A stretch of DNA of 64,000 nucleotides from Nocardia africana NBRC 100379 (GCF_001612635.1 NZ_BDAV01000002.1:280835-344834); one strand, 5' to 3'; numbered from the stretch's first letter, positions 54,475 to 63,981 are shown. Notes: generated by a model from the sequence alone, not told the origin. Numbers and translations: made by a program.

Positions 54475-54488
54475 TAGAACGTGTTCTA
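54475..54488. promoter_or_regulatory. KstR-like operator of second acyl-CoA synthetase
   Basis: TAGAACGTGTTCTA is a perfectly palindromic match to TnnAACnnGTTnnA. Its right end includes the stop codon (54486-54488) of the upstream LLM gene on the same strand. Confidence 0.85.
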
Positions 54489-55523
54489 CATCTGAACAAG
54501 GGGGGCGAGACGGTGCAGCTGCGCCACGTCGCGGACGGTCACCAGGAGCATTCCGACGCCCGCCGCCTCCCAGACCTTCAGCTGGGAACGCACATGGTCC
54601 TCGTCGCCGATGATGGCGGTATCGAGGATCAGCTGGTCGGGAATCACGGCGGCGGCCTCGTCCTTGCGGCCGGAGCGGAACAGCCTGGTGATCTCGTCGA
54701 CCTCGGCGCCGTAACCCATCCGGCGATAGACCTGAGCGTGGAAGTTCAGCTCCTCGGCACCCATGCCGCCGATGTAGAGCGCCATCACCGGCTTGATCCG
54801 ATCGATCTCGGCGCGAGGGTCGTCGGTGATGATCACCTGACAGCTCGCCGCGATCTCGAAGTCCTCCCGAGAACGCCGGGCGCCGGGACGGGCAAACCCC
54901 TCGTCGAGCCATTCGTCGTACATTCCGGCAAGTCGCGGGGTGTAGTAGATCGCCAGCCAGCCGTCGGCGATCTCGGCCGTCAGCGCCACGTTCTTGGGCC
55001 CCTCGGCGCCGAGCCAGATCGGCAGATCCGCACGTAGCGGGTGGGTTATCGGCTTGAGCGGTTTACCCAGGCCGGTCGAGCCGGGCCCGTCGTAGGGCAA
55101 CCGGTACTGCGCGCCCTGACTCACCACCGGCGCCTGGCGGGCCAGCACCTGGCGGATGATCCCGACGTACTCCCGGGTGCGCTGCAACGGCTTGGCGAAC
55201 GGCTGGCCGTACCAGCCCTCCACCACCTGCGGACCGGAGACGCCCAGCCCCAGGATGTGGCGGCCACCGCTGAGGTGATCGAGGGTCAGCGCGGCCATCG
55301 CGGTCGCGGTGGGAGTGCGCGCGGACAGCTGCACCACCGACGTCCCGAGCCGCACCCGGTGTGTGGACGCACCCCACCAGGCCAGTGGGGTGAAGGCATC
55401 CGAACCCCACGACTCGGCGGCGAAAACCGCGTCGAATCCGGCCTCCTCGGCGGCCACCACCAACTCCCCGGCGTTGGGCGGCGGTCCCGCACCCCAATAT
55501 CCGAGCTGCAATCCGAACCGCAT
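54486..55523 (-). CDS. LLM class F420-/flavin-dependent oxidoreductase
   Basis: A 345-residue luciferase-like TIM-barrel protein. The N-terminus MRFGLQLGYWGAGPPP, the HILGLGVSGPQVVEGW motif and the substrate-loop region PIWLGAEGPKNVAL are typical of the F420-dependent branch. M. tuberculosis has a homologue of the same size (Rv3520c) at the same place. It may oxidise or reduce a sterol intermediate using F420 or FMN; the reaction is not known. Its 3' end overlaps a KstR-like site, and its promoter shares the site at 55587 with the divergent double-DUF35 gene. Confidence 0.85.
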   Translation of the reverse strand: MRFGLQLGYWGAGPPPNAGELVVAAEEAGFDAVFAAESWGSDAFTPLAWWGASTHRVRLGTSVVQLSARTPTATAMAALTLDHLSGGRHILGLGVSGPQVVEGWYGQPFAKPLQRTREYVGIIRQVLARQAPVVSQGAQYRLPYDGPGSTGLGKPLKPITHPLRADLPIWLGAEGPKNVALTAEIADGWLAIYYTPRLAGMYDEWLDEGFARPGARRSREDFEIAASCQVIITDDPRAEIDRIKPVMALYIGGMGAEELNFHAQVYRRMGYGAEVDEITRLFRSGRKDEAAAVIPDQLILDTAIIGDEDHVRSQLKVWEAAGVGMLLVTVRDVAQLHRLAPLVQM

Positions 55524-55586
55524 CGTCGACTCCTTCCGCCGAGCCCGTCGCCGGACACCTTTCCAGGTAGCCCTTGCCACCAGAAT

Positions 55587-55600
55587 AAGAACCTGTTCTA
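55587..55600. promoter_or_regulatory. KstR-like operator between LLM and double-DUF35 genes
   Basis: AAGAACCTGTTCTA, one mismatch (first base) to TnnAACnnGTTnnA. It lies 63 bases from the LLM start and 27 from the ATG at 55628, within a divergent gap. Confidence 0.7.
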
Positions 55601-55627
55601 CTCGATATCGTGACCAATGGGAACACC

Positions 55628-56638
55628 ATGACCGGCGTAATCGCGAAAGGCAGCGGTCCGGAAGCGGAACCCGCACCCGAGGTACTCAGCGCCGAACTAC
55701 GGATGAAGTTCGACTACACCCGATCGGTCGGACCGACCATCGGCCGGTTCCTGACCGGGTTGCGCGAGGGCCGGATCGTCGGCGTTCGCGGCAGCGACGG
55801 CCGGGTGATCGTGCCGCCGGCGGAATTCGATCCGGTGACCGCGGAGCGGCTGACCGAGTTCGTCGACGTCTCCGATATCGGCACGGTGCAGAGCTGGAGC
55901 TGGGTCGCCGATCCGCTGCCCGGCCAGCCGTTCGACCGCCCCTTCGCCTGGGCGCTGGTGAAATTCGACGGCGCCGACACCGCGGTGCTGCACGCTCTCG
56001 ACGTGTCGTCTCCCGACGACGTGCGCAGCGGAATGCGCGTGCGGGTGCGCTGGGCCGACGAACGCACCGGCAGCATCCACGACATCGCCTGCGTCGAACC
56101 GGGCGAAACTTCCTCGGCCCCAGCCGATTCCACCTCGTCGGATACCGAGGCGGCCGAGCCGGTCACCGGCATCGTCACCCCGATAGACCTGCGGTACAAG
56201 CACACCGCCTCGCCCACCGAGACGCGGTACCTGCAGGCGCTGGCCGAGGGTCGCCTGATCGGCGGTCGCGCCGACGCCGAGAGCAAGGTGTACTTCCCGC
56301 CGCGCGGCGCCGACCCGATCGACGGCCGCCCGACCGACGAGATGGTGGACCTGCCCGATACCGGCACCATCACAACGTTCTGCATCGTGAACGTGCCGTT
56401 CATGGGCCAGAAGATCAAGCCGCCGTACGTCACCGCGTACGTACTGCTCGACGGCGCCGATATTCCGGTGCTGCACCGGGTGCTGGGCTGCGATCCCAGC
56501 GAAGTCCGCATGGGTATGCGCGTGAAGGCGGTGTGGAAGCCGCGCGAGGAGTGGGGTTACACGCTGGAGAACGTGGACCACTTCGAGCCCAACGGCGAGC
56601 CGGACGCGGACTACGACAGCTACCGGCACCACCTCTAG
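55628..56638 (+). CDS. Double DUF35 / OB-fold protein (Rv3521-like)
   Basis: A 336-residue protein made of two related OB-fold (DUF35) units. Unit one carries REGRIVGVRGSDGRVIVPPAEFD, unit two AEGRLIGGRADAESKVYFPPRG, and each ends in a strand followed by an RxGMRVxxxW motif. The N-terminal rubredoxin-like zinc ribbon with four Cys that DUF35 proteins usually have is absent. The ATG at 55628 (GGGA upstream) is preferred to a GTG at 55610. It is followed by ltp4 and ltp3 and corresponds to Rv3521. DUF35 proteins bind thiolase-like partners and can make them aldolases. Confidence 0.82.
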   Translation: MTGVIAKGSGPEAEPAPEVLSAELRMKFDYTRSVGPTIGRFLTGLREGRIVGVRGSDGRVIVPPAEFDPVTAERLTEFVDVSDIGTVQSWSWVADPLPGQPFDRPFAWALVKFDGADTAVLHALDVSSPDDVRSGMRVRVRWADERTGSIHDIACVEPGETSSAPADSTSSDTEAAEPVTGIVTPIDLRYKHTASPTETRYLQALAEGRLIGGRADAESKVYFPPRGADPIDGRPTDEMVDLPDTGTITTFCIVNVPFMGQKIKPPYVTAYVLLDGADIPVLHRVLGCDPSEVRMGMRVKAVWKPREEWGYTLENVDHFEPNGEPDADYDSYRHHL

Positions 56639-56650
56639 GAGCGAAACACC

Positions 56651-57685
56651 TTGAGCGACAACGCAACAGATATCGCGGTGGTGGGCTTCGCCCACGCCCC
56701 GCATGTCCGCGAAACCTACGGCACCACCAACGGTGTCGAAATGCTGGTTCCGTGCTTCCGGCAGCTGTACGACAAGCTCGGCATCGGTGTGTCCGATATC
56801 GACTTCTGGTGCTCCGGATCCTCCGATTACCTCGCCGGACGCGCTTTCTCGTTCATCTCCGCGATCGACTCGATCGGCGCCGTGCCGCCGATCAACGAAT
56901 CGCACGTCGAAATGGACGCCGCCTGGGCGCTGTACGAGGCCTGGGTGAAACTGCGCTCCGGGCAGGCCGAGACCGCCTTGGTCTACGGCTTCGGCAAGCC
57001 GTCGGCCGGCACGCTGCGGCAGGTGCTGACGATGCAGATGGATCCGTACCTGGTCGCCCCGCTGTGGCCGGACGCGGTCTCCGTGGCCGGGCTGCAGGCC
57101 CGGGCCGGTCTCGACGCCGGAAACTGGACCGAACGCGATATGGCCGCGGTCTCGGCCGCCGACGACGCCGAGATCGAGAAGCGGCTCGCCGCACCGTATG
57201 TCGCGAATCCGTTGCGCGCACACGACATCGCGCCGATCACCGACGGCGCCGCCGCGATCGTGCTGGCCCGCGGCGACAAGGCCCGCGAGCTGTGCGAGCG
57301 GCCGGCCTGGCTGACCGGCATGGCGCATCGCATCGATACCCCGATGTTCGGCGCCCGCGATCTGACCACCTCCCCCTCCACCGCGGCCGCGGCCAAGGCG
57401 GTGCTCGGCGGGGATGCGAGCGGATTCGATGTCGCCGAATTGCATGCGACCTACAGCCACGAACAGCTGATCCTGAAGCAGGCCATCGGGCTGAGCGAGT
57501 CCACCCGCATCAACCCCTCGGGTGGTGCGCTGGCGGGCAACCCGATGTTCGCCGCCGGACTGGAACGAATCGGCTACGCGGCCAACGAAATCATGAACGG
57601 CACCGCCGAGCGAGCCCTCGCACACGCCACCAGCGGTCCGGCGTTGCAGCAGAACTTGGTGGCGATCCTGGAGGCAGGACGATGA
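56651..57685 (+). CDS. ltp4: Thiolase-like lipid-transfer protein Ltp4
   Basis: A 344-residue SCP2-thiolase-like protein starting at a TTG with GGAG nine bases upstream. The putative nucleophile region reads DFWCSGSSDYLAGRAFS, so a Cys is present near the expected place. Other parts: FGKPSAGTLRQVLTMQMD, DGAAAIVLARG, and the C-terminal NPSGGALAGNPMFAAG loop. Corresponds to Rv3522 (ltp4). It overlaps ltp3 by four bases (ATGA), so the products probably form a heteromer. The reaction is not established. Confidence 0.85.
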   Translation: MSDNATDIAVVGFAHAPHVRETYGTTNGVEMLVPCFRQLYDKLGIGVSDIDFWCSGSSDYLAGRAFSFISAIDSIGAVPPINESHVEMDAAWALYEAWVKLRSGQAETALVYGFGKPSAGTLRQVLTMQMDPYLVAPLWPDAVSVAGLQARAGLDAGNWTERDMAAVSAADDAEIEKRLAAPYVANPLRAHDIAPITDGAAAIVLARGDKARELCERPAWLTGMAHRIDTPMFGARDLTTSPSTAAAAKAVLGGDASGFDVAELHATYSHEQLILKQAIGLSESTRINPSGGALAGNPMFAAGLERIGYAANEIMNGTAERALAHATSGPALQQNLVAILEAGR

Positions 57686-58848
57686 CGCAGCAAGCCGCCG
57701 TACTCGGCACGGGACAAACCCATCACGTGACGAAACGGACCGATGTCTCGATGGCCGGTATGTGCCGCGAGGCAATCGATCGCGCACTCGAAGATGCCGA
57801 TCTGACGATGGCCGATATCGACGCGGTGATCGTCGGTAAGGCGCCGGATCTGTTCGAGGGCTCGATGATGCCCGAGCTGTTCATGGCGGATGCCCTGGGC
57901 GCCACCGGAAAACCGCTGCTGCGCGTGCACACGGCGGGTTCGGTCGGCGGTTCGACCGGCGTCGTGGCCGCCAACCACGTGCAGGCCGGCGTGTACCGCC
58001 GGGTGCTGGCGATCTGCTGGGAGAAGCAGTCCGAATCCAATGCCATGTGGGCCCTGTCCAATCCGGTGCCGTTCACGATGCCGGTCGGCGCCGGTGCGGG
58101 CGGGTACTTCGCACCGCACGTGCGCGCGTACATCCGCCGGGCCAACGCTCCCCTGCACATCGGCGCGATGGTGGCGGTGAAGGACCGCCGCAACGGCGCG
58201 AAGAATCCGTTCGCGCATCTGCGCCAGCCCGATATCACCATGGAATCGGTACTCGCGTCCCAAATGCTCTGGGACCCGGTACGTTTCGACGAGACCTGCC
58301 CGTCCTCCGACGGCGCGTGCGCGATCGTGATCGGCGACGAGGAGTCGGCGAAGGCGGCCGAGGCGTCGGGTAAGAAGGTCGCGTGGGTGCACGGCACGGC
58401 CATGCGCACCGAACCGCTGGCCTACTCCGGCCGCGACCAGGTCAACCCGCAGGCCGGACGCGACGCCGCGGCCGCGCTGTGGAAGCAGGCCGGGATCACC
58501 AATCCGCTCGAGGAGATCGACGCGGCGGAGATCTACGTCCCGTTCTCCTGGTTCGAACCGATGTGGCTGGAGAACCTGGGCTTCACTCCCGAGGGCGAGG
58601 GCTGGAAGCTGGTCGATGCGCGCGAGACCGAGATCGGCGGAAAGCTGCCGGTCAATCCCTCGGGCGGTGTGTTGAGTTCCAACCCGATCGGCGCATCCGG
58701 CATGATCCGCTTCGCGGAGGCGGCCAAGCAGGTAATGGGCCGGGCCGGCGATTACCAAGTCGAGGGTGCTCGAAAAGCGTTCGGCCATGCCTATGGTGGC
58801 GGATCACAGTACTTCTCGATGTGGGTAGTGGGCTCGGAACCACGGTGA
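57682..58848 (+). CDS. ltp3: Thiolase-like lipid-transfer protein Ltp3
   Basis: A 388-residue SCP2-thiolase-like protein, corresponding to Rv3523. The place of the thiolase nucleophile reads VHTAGSVGGSTGVVAA, which lacks a Cys, so classical thiolysis is unlikely. The rest of the fold is intact: DVSMAGMCREAIDRAL, DETCPSSDGACAIVIG, AAEIYVPFSWFEPMW and the C-terminal NPSGGVLSSNPIGASG and GHAYGGGSQYFS. In Ltp2, a related protein lacking thiolase activity, partnering with a DUF35 domain gives a retro-aldolase. A similar job is inferred for Ltp3 with the protein at 55628. Confidence 0.85.
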   Translation: MTQQAAVLGTGQTHHVTKRTDVSMAGMCREAIDRALEDADLTMADIDAVIVGKAPDLFEGSMMPELFMADALGATGKPLLRVHTAGSVGGSTGVVAANHVQAGVYRRVLAICWEKQSESNAMWALSNPVPFTMPVGAGAGGYFAPHVRAYIRRANAPLHIGAMVAVKDRRNGAKNPFAHLRQPDITMESVLASQMLWDPVRFDETCPSSDGACAIVIGDEESAKAAEASGKKVAWVHGTAMRTEPLAYSGRDQVNPQAGRDAAAALWKQAGITNPLEEIDAAEIYVPFSWFEPMWLENLGFTPEGEGWKLVDARETEIGGKLPVNPSGGVLSSNPIGASGMIRFAEAAKQVMGRAGDYQVEGARKAFGHAYGGGSQYFSMWVVGSEPR

Positions 58849-58951
58849 CACGCAATTCCGCCGGCATTTCCGGGTGTCCGGATTGCCGGCGGAAAGCACA
58901 TTTGCAATTCCATCAGCAAATTCGCCGATACCGCCGAGCCGGGAGTCCGAT

Positions 58952-59374
58952 ATGACCGCTACCACTACCACCGACCATCCGGCGCGCCTGGCCGGACGGG
59001 CCTCACAGGCCGCGGTACGCGCCCGGGACAAGGACGCGTGGCTGGCACTGTTCGCCGCCGACGGCATCGTGGAGGATCCGATCGGCCCCTCGGTCTTCGA
59101 TCCCGACGGCGTGGGTCACCGCGGCCACGAGGCCATCGCGGCGTTCTGGGACAAGGCCATCGCCCCGACCGAATCCATCGACTTCGTCTTCGGAGACTCC
59201 TTCGCCTGCGGCAACGAGGTGGCCTTCACCGGGCTGATCCGCACCCAGCTGGGCGGACACGTCATCGACGCCGAGGGTGTCTTCACCTACAAGGTCGACG
59301 ACGCCGGGAAGATCGTGGCTCTGCGCGCGTTCTGGGAAACCGATCGCGCCATGGGAACCATGCGCAAGCAGTGA
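58952..59374 (+). CDS. SnoaL/NTF2-like protein, ketosteroid-isomerase type
   Basis: A 140-residue NTF2-fold protein. The order WLALFAADGIVEDPIGPS, HRGHEAIAAFWDKAIAP, and the last strand FWETDRAM is close to delta5-3-ketosteroid isomerases and SnoaL-like enzymes. In a sterol cluster a 3-ketosteroid isomerase role is attractive but unproved. The ATG at 58952 has GGGAG upstream and begins MTATTTTDHPARL; a longer reading from 58874 lacks a ribosome-binding site. It is the last gene of the unit headed by the protein at 55628. Confidence 0.78.
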   Translation: MTATTTTDHPARLAGRASQAAVRARDKDAWLALFAADGIVEDPIGPSVFDPDGVGHRGHEAIAAFWDKAIAPTESIDFVFGDSFACGNEVAFTGLIRTQLGGHVIDAEGVFTYKVDDAGKIVALRAFWETDRAMGTMRKQ

Positions 59375-59383
59375 AGCCGCCGC

Positions 59384-59426
59384 ACGAACAAAGGGCGGGC
59401 ACCCATCGGGTGCCCGCCCTGTTCGT
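59384..59426. terminator. Bidirectional terminator
   Basis: A 12-base perfect inner stem (GGGCGGGCACCC / GGGTGCCCGCCC, 59393-59419, loop ATC) extended after a two-base bulge by ACGAACA / TGTTCGT. It lies between the SnoaL-like gene and the convergent cyp125 gene; the plus side continues GTTT. Confidence 0.88.
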
Positions 59427-59441
59427 GTTTCAGGGTGCGAA

Positions 59442-60686
59442 TCAGGCCTTGGTCTTGTAGTCGACCTGGAATTCCTTGATGCCGTTGAGCCAGCCCGAGG
59501 TCAGGCGTTTGGGGTCGCCGAGCTTGGTGATATCGGGCAGGTGGTCGGCGATGGCGTTGAAGATCAGGTCGATCTCCAGCCGGGCCAGGTTCGCGCCGAT
59601 GCAGAAGTGGGCGCCGGTGCCACCGAAGGACAGGTGCGGGTTCGGATCGCGAGTGATGTCGAAGGTGTACGGGTTCTCGAACACCTCCTCGTCGAAGTTG
59701 GCCGAGCGGTACATCAGCAGGACGCGCTGGCCCTTCTTGATCTGCACCCCGGACAGTTCGGTGTCGACCAGGGCGGTCCGCTGGAACGAGCTCACCGGCG
59801 TGGCCCAGCGGATGATCTCGTCGGCGGCGGTGACCGGCCGCTCGCGCTTGTAGAGCTCCCACTGTTCCGGGTTCTCCAGGAACGCGATCATGCCGTGGGT
59901 GATGGCATTGCGGGTGGTCTCGTTCCCGGCGACCGCCAGCAGGATGACGAAGAAGCCGAACTCCTCCGAGGTCAGCGCCTCACCGTCGATATCGGCGTTG
60001 ACCAGGGCGGTGACGATGTCGTTGGCCGGTTCCGCCTTACGAGCCTCCGCCATCTGCCAGGCGTAGCCGAGAATCTCCATCGACGAGGCGGCCGGGTCGG
60101 CGTCGCTGTCCGGATCGTCGTAGCCGGTCATCTCGTTGGACCACTGGAAGACCTTCATCCGGTCTTCCTGCGGGACGCCGATCAGTTCGGCGATCGCCTG
60201 CAGCGGCAGCTCGCAGGCCACCTGGGTGACGAAGTCGCCGGCGCCACTGGCCGCGGCCGCCTCGACGATCGATTTGGCGCGAGCGGACAGCTCCGCGCGC
60301 AGGCCGTTGATCGCGCGCGGGGTGAAGCCCTTGGAAATCAGTTTGCGCAGTTTGGTGTGTTCGGGCGCATCCTTGTTGATCAGGATGTGGCGCTGCAGCT
60401 CGATGGCCTCGCGCGGGATGTCGTCGTTGAAGCGGGGAATCGCGGTGTTCTCGTAGGTGGAGAAATCGTCGCGCCGCGAGACCTCCTTGACATCGGCGTG
60501 CTTGGACACAACCCAGAAGCCGTCGTCGTGGAACCCGCCGACCTCCGGAGACTGCGGGTTCCACCAGATCGGCGCGGCCCGGCGCAGCTCCGCGAACTCT
60601 TCGACGGGAATGCCGCGGGCCCACATGTCCGGATCTGTGGCATCGAACCCCTCGGGGAGGTTCGGAGCTACATGGGTGTCAACCAC
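59442..60686 (-). CDS. cyp125: Cytochrome P450 CYP125-type steroid C26/C27 monooxygenase
   Basis: A 414-residue cytochrome P450. The I-helix motif is LLAVAGNETTRNAITHGM, the ExxR is in DEIIRWATP, and the haem Cys is in FGGTGAHFCIGANLARLEI near residue 360. These segments, and the N-terminal DPDMWARGIPVEEF, match CYP125A1, which oxidises cholesterol and cholest-4-en-3-one at C27 to the acid. The start is a GTG at 60686 with GGAG seven bases upstream. A perfect KstR-like site lies 22 bases upstream. Divergent from fadA5, exactly as Rv3545c/Rv3546. FdxD is its probable electron donor. Confidence 0.92.
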   Translation of the reverse strand: MVDTHVAPNLPEGFDATDPDMWARGIPVEEFAELRRAAPIWWNPQSPEVGGFHDDGFWVVSKHADVKEVSRRDDFSTYENTAIPRFNDDIPREAIELQRHILINKDAPEHTKLRKLISKGFTPRAINGLRAELSARAKSIVEAAAASGAGDFVTQVACELPLQAIAELIGVPQEDRMKVFQWSNEMTGYDDPDSDADPAASSMEILGYAWQMAEARKAEPANDIVTALVNADIDGEALTSEEFGFFVILLAVAGNETTRNAITHGMIAFLENPEQWELYKRERPVTAADEIIRWATPVSSFQRTALVDTELSGVQIKKGQRVLLMYRSANFDEEVFENPYTFDITRDPNPHLSFGGTGAHFCIGANLARLEIDLIFNAIADHLPDITKLGDPKRLTSGWLNGIKEFQVDYKTKA

Positions 60687-60707
60687 CAGTTGTCTCCTTC
60701 GACTAAC

Positions 60708-62006
<1,299 letters not shown>

Positions 62007-62101
62007 TACCGAACAGATTTCGTCCCCAGTTGAACGTTCATCCTCACAGCTCCGAGACGTGTCGTACGCCACACAAACTGCGATACAGACAAAAGGATGA
62101 G

Positions 62102-62137
62102 ATGTCAGCTATCTTCCGGTTATCAATGGCCCGTTGA
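62102..62137 (+). CDS. Possible 11-codon leader peptide
   Basis: A short frame encoding MSAIFRLSMAR. AAAAGGATGAG lies directly upstream, a good ribosome-binding site. Its stop codon falls inside the left arm of the hairpin at 62127-62159. It lies in the 358-base gap between fadA5 and the EspR-like gene. It may be a regulatory leader or chance. Confidence 0.3.
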   Translation: MSAIFRLSMAR

Positions 62138-62159
62138 ACGAGACTCGTTCGACGGGCCA
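62127..62159 (+). terminator. Strong hairpin downstream of fadA5
   Basis: A 15-base stem (TGGCCCGTTGAACGA / TCGTTCGACGGGCCA, one G-T pair, loop GAC). It lies 120 bases after the fadA5 stop. There is no T run on either side, so it could be a terminator, an attenuator or an mRNA 3' stabiliser. Confidence 0.6.
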
Positions 62160-62364
62160 GAACCGGAGCGTACTGCCCCTCGACCAGTGAGGGCGCGGTG
62201 CCCCGCAAACGCGCCGACGCTGAACAGTTCCCGGACGGCCGACCTGGAAGCTTCAAGGAAATCCTGAATCAGGCGTAGGTTTTCAGTTACTCAGCCGCTA
62301 ATATCAATGATACGTATCCGAGATAACGACTGTTAGTACAGCGAAGGGAATTGGGCGGCTCACA

Positions 62365-62781
62365 ATGGCTGATTTCGCGGCGCGGCTGAACAAGCTGTTC
62401 GAAACCGTGCATCCCCCGGGGCGTAAGCCGCACACCAATGCCGAGGTGGCGGCAGCGCTCACCGCCTCCGGGCATCCGATCTCGAAACCGTATCTCTCGC
62501 AGTTGCGGTCGGGTCAGCGGACGAACCCCTCAGATGAGACGGTTGCCGCACTGGCAAAGTTCTTCAAGGTCAAACCGGACTACTTCTTCAACGACATCTA
62601 CGCCGCCAAGATCGACCATGATCTGGAGCTGCTGTCCCAGCTGCAGGGCTATGGACTGCGTCGGCTGTCGAGCAGGGCGTTCGATCTCTCCGAAGAGTCG
62701 CAGAACCTCCTGACCTCGATGGCCGAAAAGCTCCGGGCGAGTGAAGGTCTGCCCGAGGTTCCACCGGACGGCACGGAATAG
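62365..62781 (+). CDS. espR: EspR-like XRE-family regulator
   Basis: A 138-residue helix-turn-helix protein. FAARLNKLFETVHPPGRKPH, the recognition region PYLSQLRSGQRTNPSDETVA and a long C-terminal dimerisation helix pair (LEEL-type, with LQGYGLRRLSSRAFDLSE) match mycobacterial EspR, a nucleoid-associated activator of the espACD/ESX-1 system. The ATG at 62365 lies 15 bases after the GAAGGGAA sequence. No ESX gene is in the window. In M. tuberculosis espR is itself under PhoP control; phoPR is also in this window, 37 kb away. Confidence 0.88.
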   Translation: MADFAARLNKLFETVHPPGRKPHTNAEVAAALTASGHPISKPYLSQLRSGQRTNPSDETVAALAKFFKVKPDYFFNDIYAAKIDHDLELLSQLQGYGLRRLSSRAFDLSEESQNLLTSMAEKLRASEGLPEVPPDGTE

Positions 62782-62795
62782 CAAGTTGGACAAGG

Positions 62796-62830
62796 CAACA
62801 CAGTGCGGCACTCGGAACCGCACTGTGTTG
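62796..62830 (+). terminator. Hairpin after EspR-like gene
   Basis: A perfect 13-base stem (CAACACAGTGCGG / CCGCACTGTGTTG) with a 9-base loop, 15 bases after the stop codon; TCTTGT follows. A likely terminator between the convergent genes. Confidence 0.75.
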
Positions 62831-62843
62831 TCTTGTGACCTGA

Positions 62844-62867
62844 GACCGAAGCGGTGACGCTTCGGTC
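62844..62867 (-). terminator. Second hairpin near 62.85 kb
   Basis: A perfect 10-base stem (GACCGAAGCG / CGCTTCGGTC) with loop GTGA. It lies on the far side of the first hairpin and may serve the minus-strand membrane protein gene ending at 62956. On the minus strand TCAGG follows. Confidence 0.55.
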
Positions 62868-62868
62868 C

Positions 62869-62914
62869 GCGCTGTGTAATTCAGCCTGCGCTGTGTAGTT
62901 CAGCATGCGCTGTG
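62869..62914. repeat. Tandem 19-base repeats (2.4 copies)
   Basis: Copies GCGCTGTGTAATTCAGCCT (62869-62887) and GCGCTGTGTAGTTCAGCAT (62888-62906) differ at three positions; a third begins GCGCTGTG at 62907. They lie between the hairpins and the end of the membrane protein gene. Confidence 0.75.
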
Positions 62915-62955
62915 CGATCGGACCGCCCGCCCAATCGGTCCGACCGCATCGATGG

Positions 62956-63981
62956 TCAATCCGCCTGTGCGACCGCTGATTTCCGGTCGATCGCGGTGTG
63001 CTCGAAGGCGCGGGCGATCGCCTGCACCCAGCCGCGCGGGCTCAATCCCTCCGGCGGTGCGATCCAGCGGGCATCGACGATCTCGTCACCGAGCGGATTG
63101 CGTGCCCAGCGGGCCACTCGCTCGGCACGTTCGGTGGTCGAACGCGCGGGCACCCCGGCCGCCGCCAGTTCCATACCGCCGCCGGTCTGCAGATACAGCG
63201 CGTCCATGATCTGCGCGACCTGATCGGAAGCCTTGAGCTGAGTGGCCGACACCGTCTGCTCGTGCGCCACCACCTCGGGGAAGCGCTCGACCATCGTGCG
63301 GTGCAGGGCCCGAATCTGGCGCAGCAGCAGGCGCGCTCGCATCCACAGCTCGATCACGATCCACACCGCGCCGACCGCGATCAGCAGACTCGCGAGCTGC
63401 CAGGCCGGCCAGAACCAGCCCGGATCGCCCGGGCGCACGGGCTGTTCACCGATCGCCAGCCGCAGAACGGACAGGGCCGCAAGCACTCCCGCGACCACCG
63501 TGCCGGTGGTGTAGAGCGCGATACCGCGGCCCAGCGCCGTCCAGTCCAGATTGCGCAGACCGGTCACGGCGATGAAGACGCAGCCGAGCAGGGTCACGAC
63601 CCAGCCGAACAGGATCGACCACCCGATGGTGGCGGCGATGACGAGCGCGCCGAAACCGTAGACCATCCAGGCGATCTGGCGCAGGTTCCGGCGCGAGACG
63701 ACCGGCCAGGCGGCGGCCGCGACCACCGACGTCGCCACCGCGAACAGCAGCCAGGTCGCCACCACCAGGCGGTCGGCCAGGGCCTGGCCGTGGATCCCGT
63801 GCGGCAGTGCGTGATCCACCGCGACCGCGATCTCCGGAATGCCGAGGGTGGCCGCGGCGGCCACCGCCGCGACCGCGATCACGATCGCCACCCGGGCCGT
63901 GGTCGCGGGCTTCACCAGGACACGACCGATGCGGGCACCGGCCGCCATCCACACCAGCAGGGCCGTCAACCAGAACGTCAT
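62956..63981 (-). CDS. MAB_1171c-type putative polytopic membrane protein
   Basis: A 341-residue protein. About seven hydrophobic helices occupy residues 1-235, for example VAIVIAVAAVAAAATLGI, WLLFAVATSVVAAAAW and ALVIAATIGWSILFGWVV. A cytoplasmic tail of about 100 residues follows, with the RAERVARWARNPLGDEIVDA segment. It resembles the MAB_1171c/DUF6545 family of putative transporters, which often sit next to an XRE regulator. Here it converges on the EspR-like gene. The start at 63981 is near the window edge. Function unknown. Confidence 0.75.
   Translation of the reverse strand: MTFWLTALLVWMAAGARIGRVLVKPATTARVAIVIAVAAVAAAATLGIPEIAVAVDHALPHGIHGQALADRLVVATWLLFAVATSVVAAAAWPVVSRRNLRQIAWMVYGFGALVIAATIGWSILFGWVVTLLGCVFIAVTGLRNLDWTALGRGIALYTTGTVVAGVLAALSVLRLAIGEQPVRPGDPGWFWPAWQLASLLIAVGAVWIVIELWMRARLLLRQIRALHRTMVERFPEVVAHEQTVSATQLKASDQVAQIMDALYLQTGGGMELAAAGVPARSTTERAERVARWARNPLGDEIVDARWIAPPEGLSPRGWVQAIARAFEHTAIDRKSAVAQAD

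Noticed and set aside
55309..58848. A very long open frame of over 1100 codons on the plus strand
   Set aside because: Only its last third is real (ltp3). The first part is an Arg-rich out-of-frame reading of the double-DUF35 and ltp4 genes.
62044..62050. TCACAGC, half of a PhoP box, upstream of espR
   Set aside because: Only a single copy is present; the second direct repeat at the required spacing is missing, so it may be chance.
62869..62914. Possible CRISPR array
   Set aside because: Copies are adjacent without spacers, only about two and a half units, and no cas genes are present.
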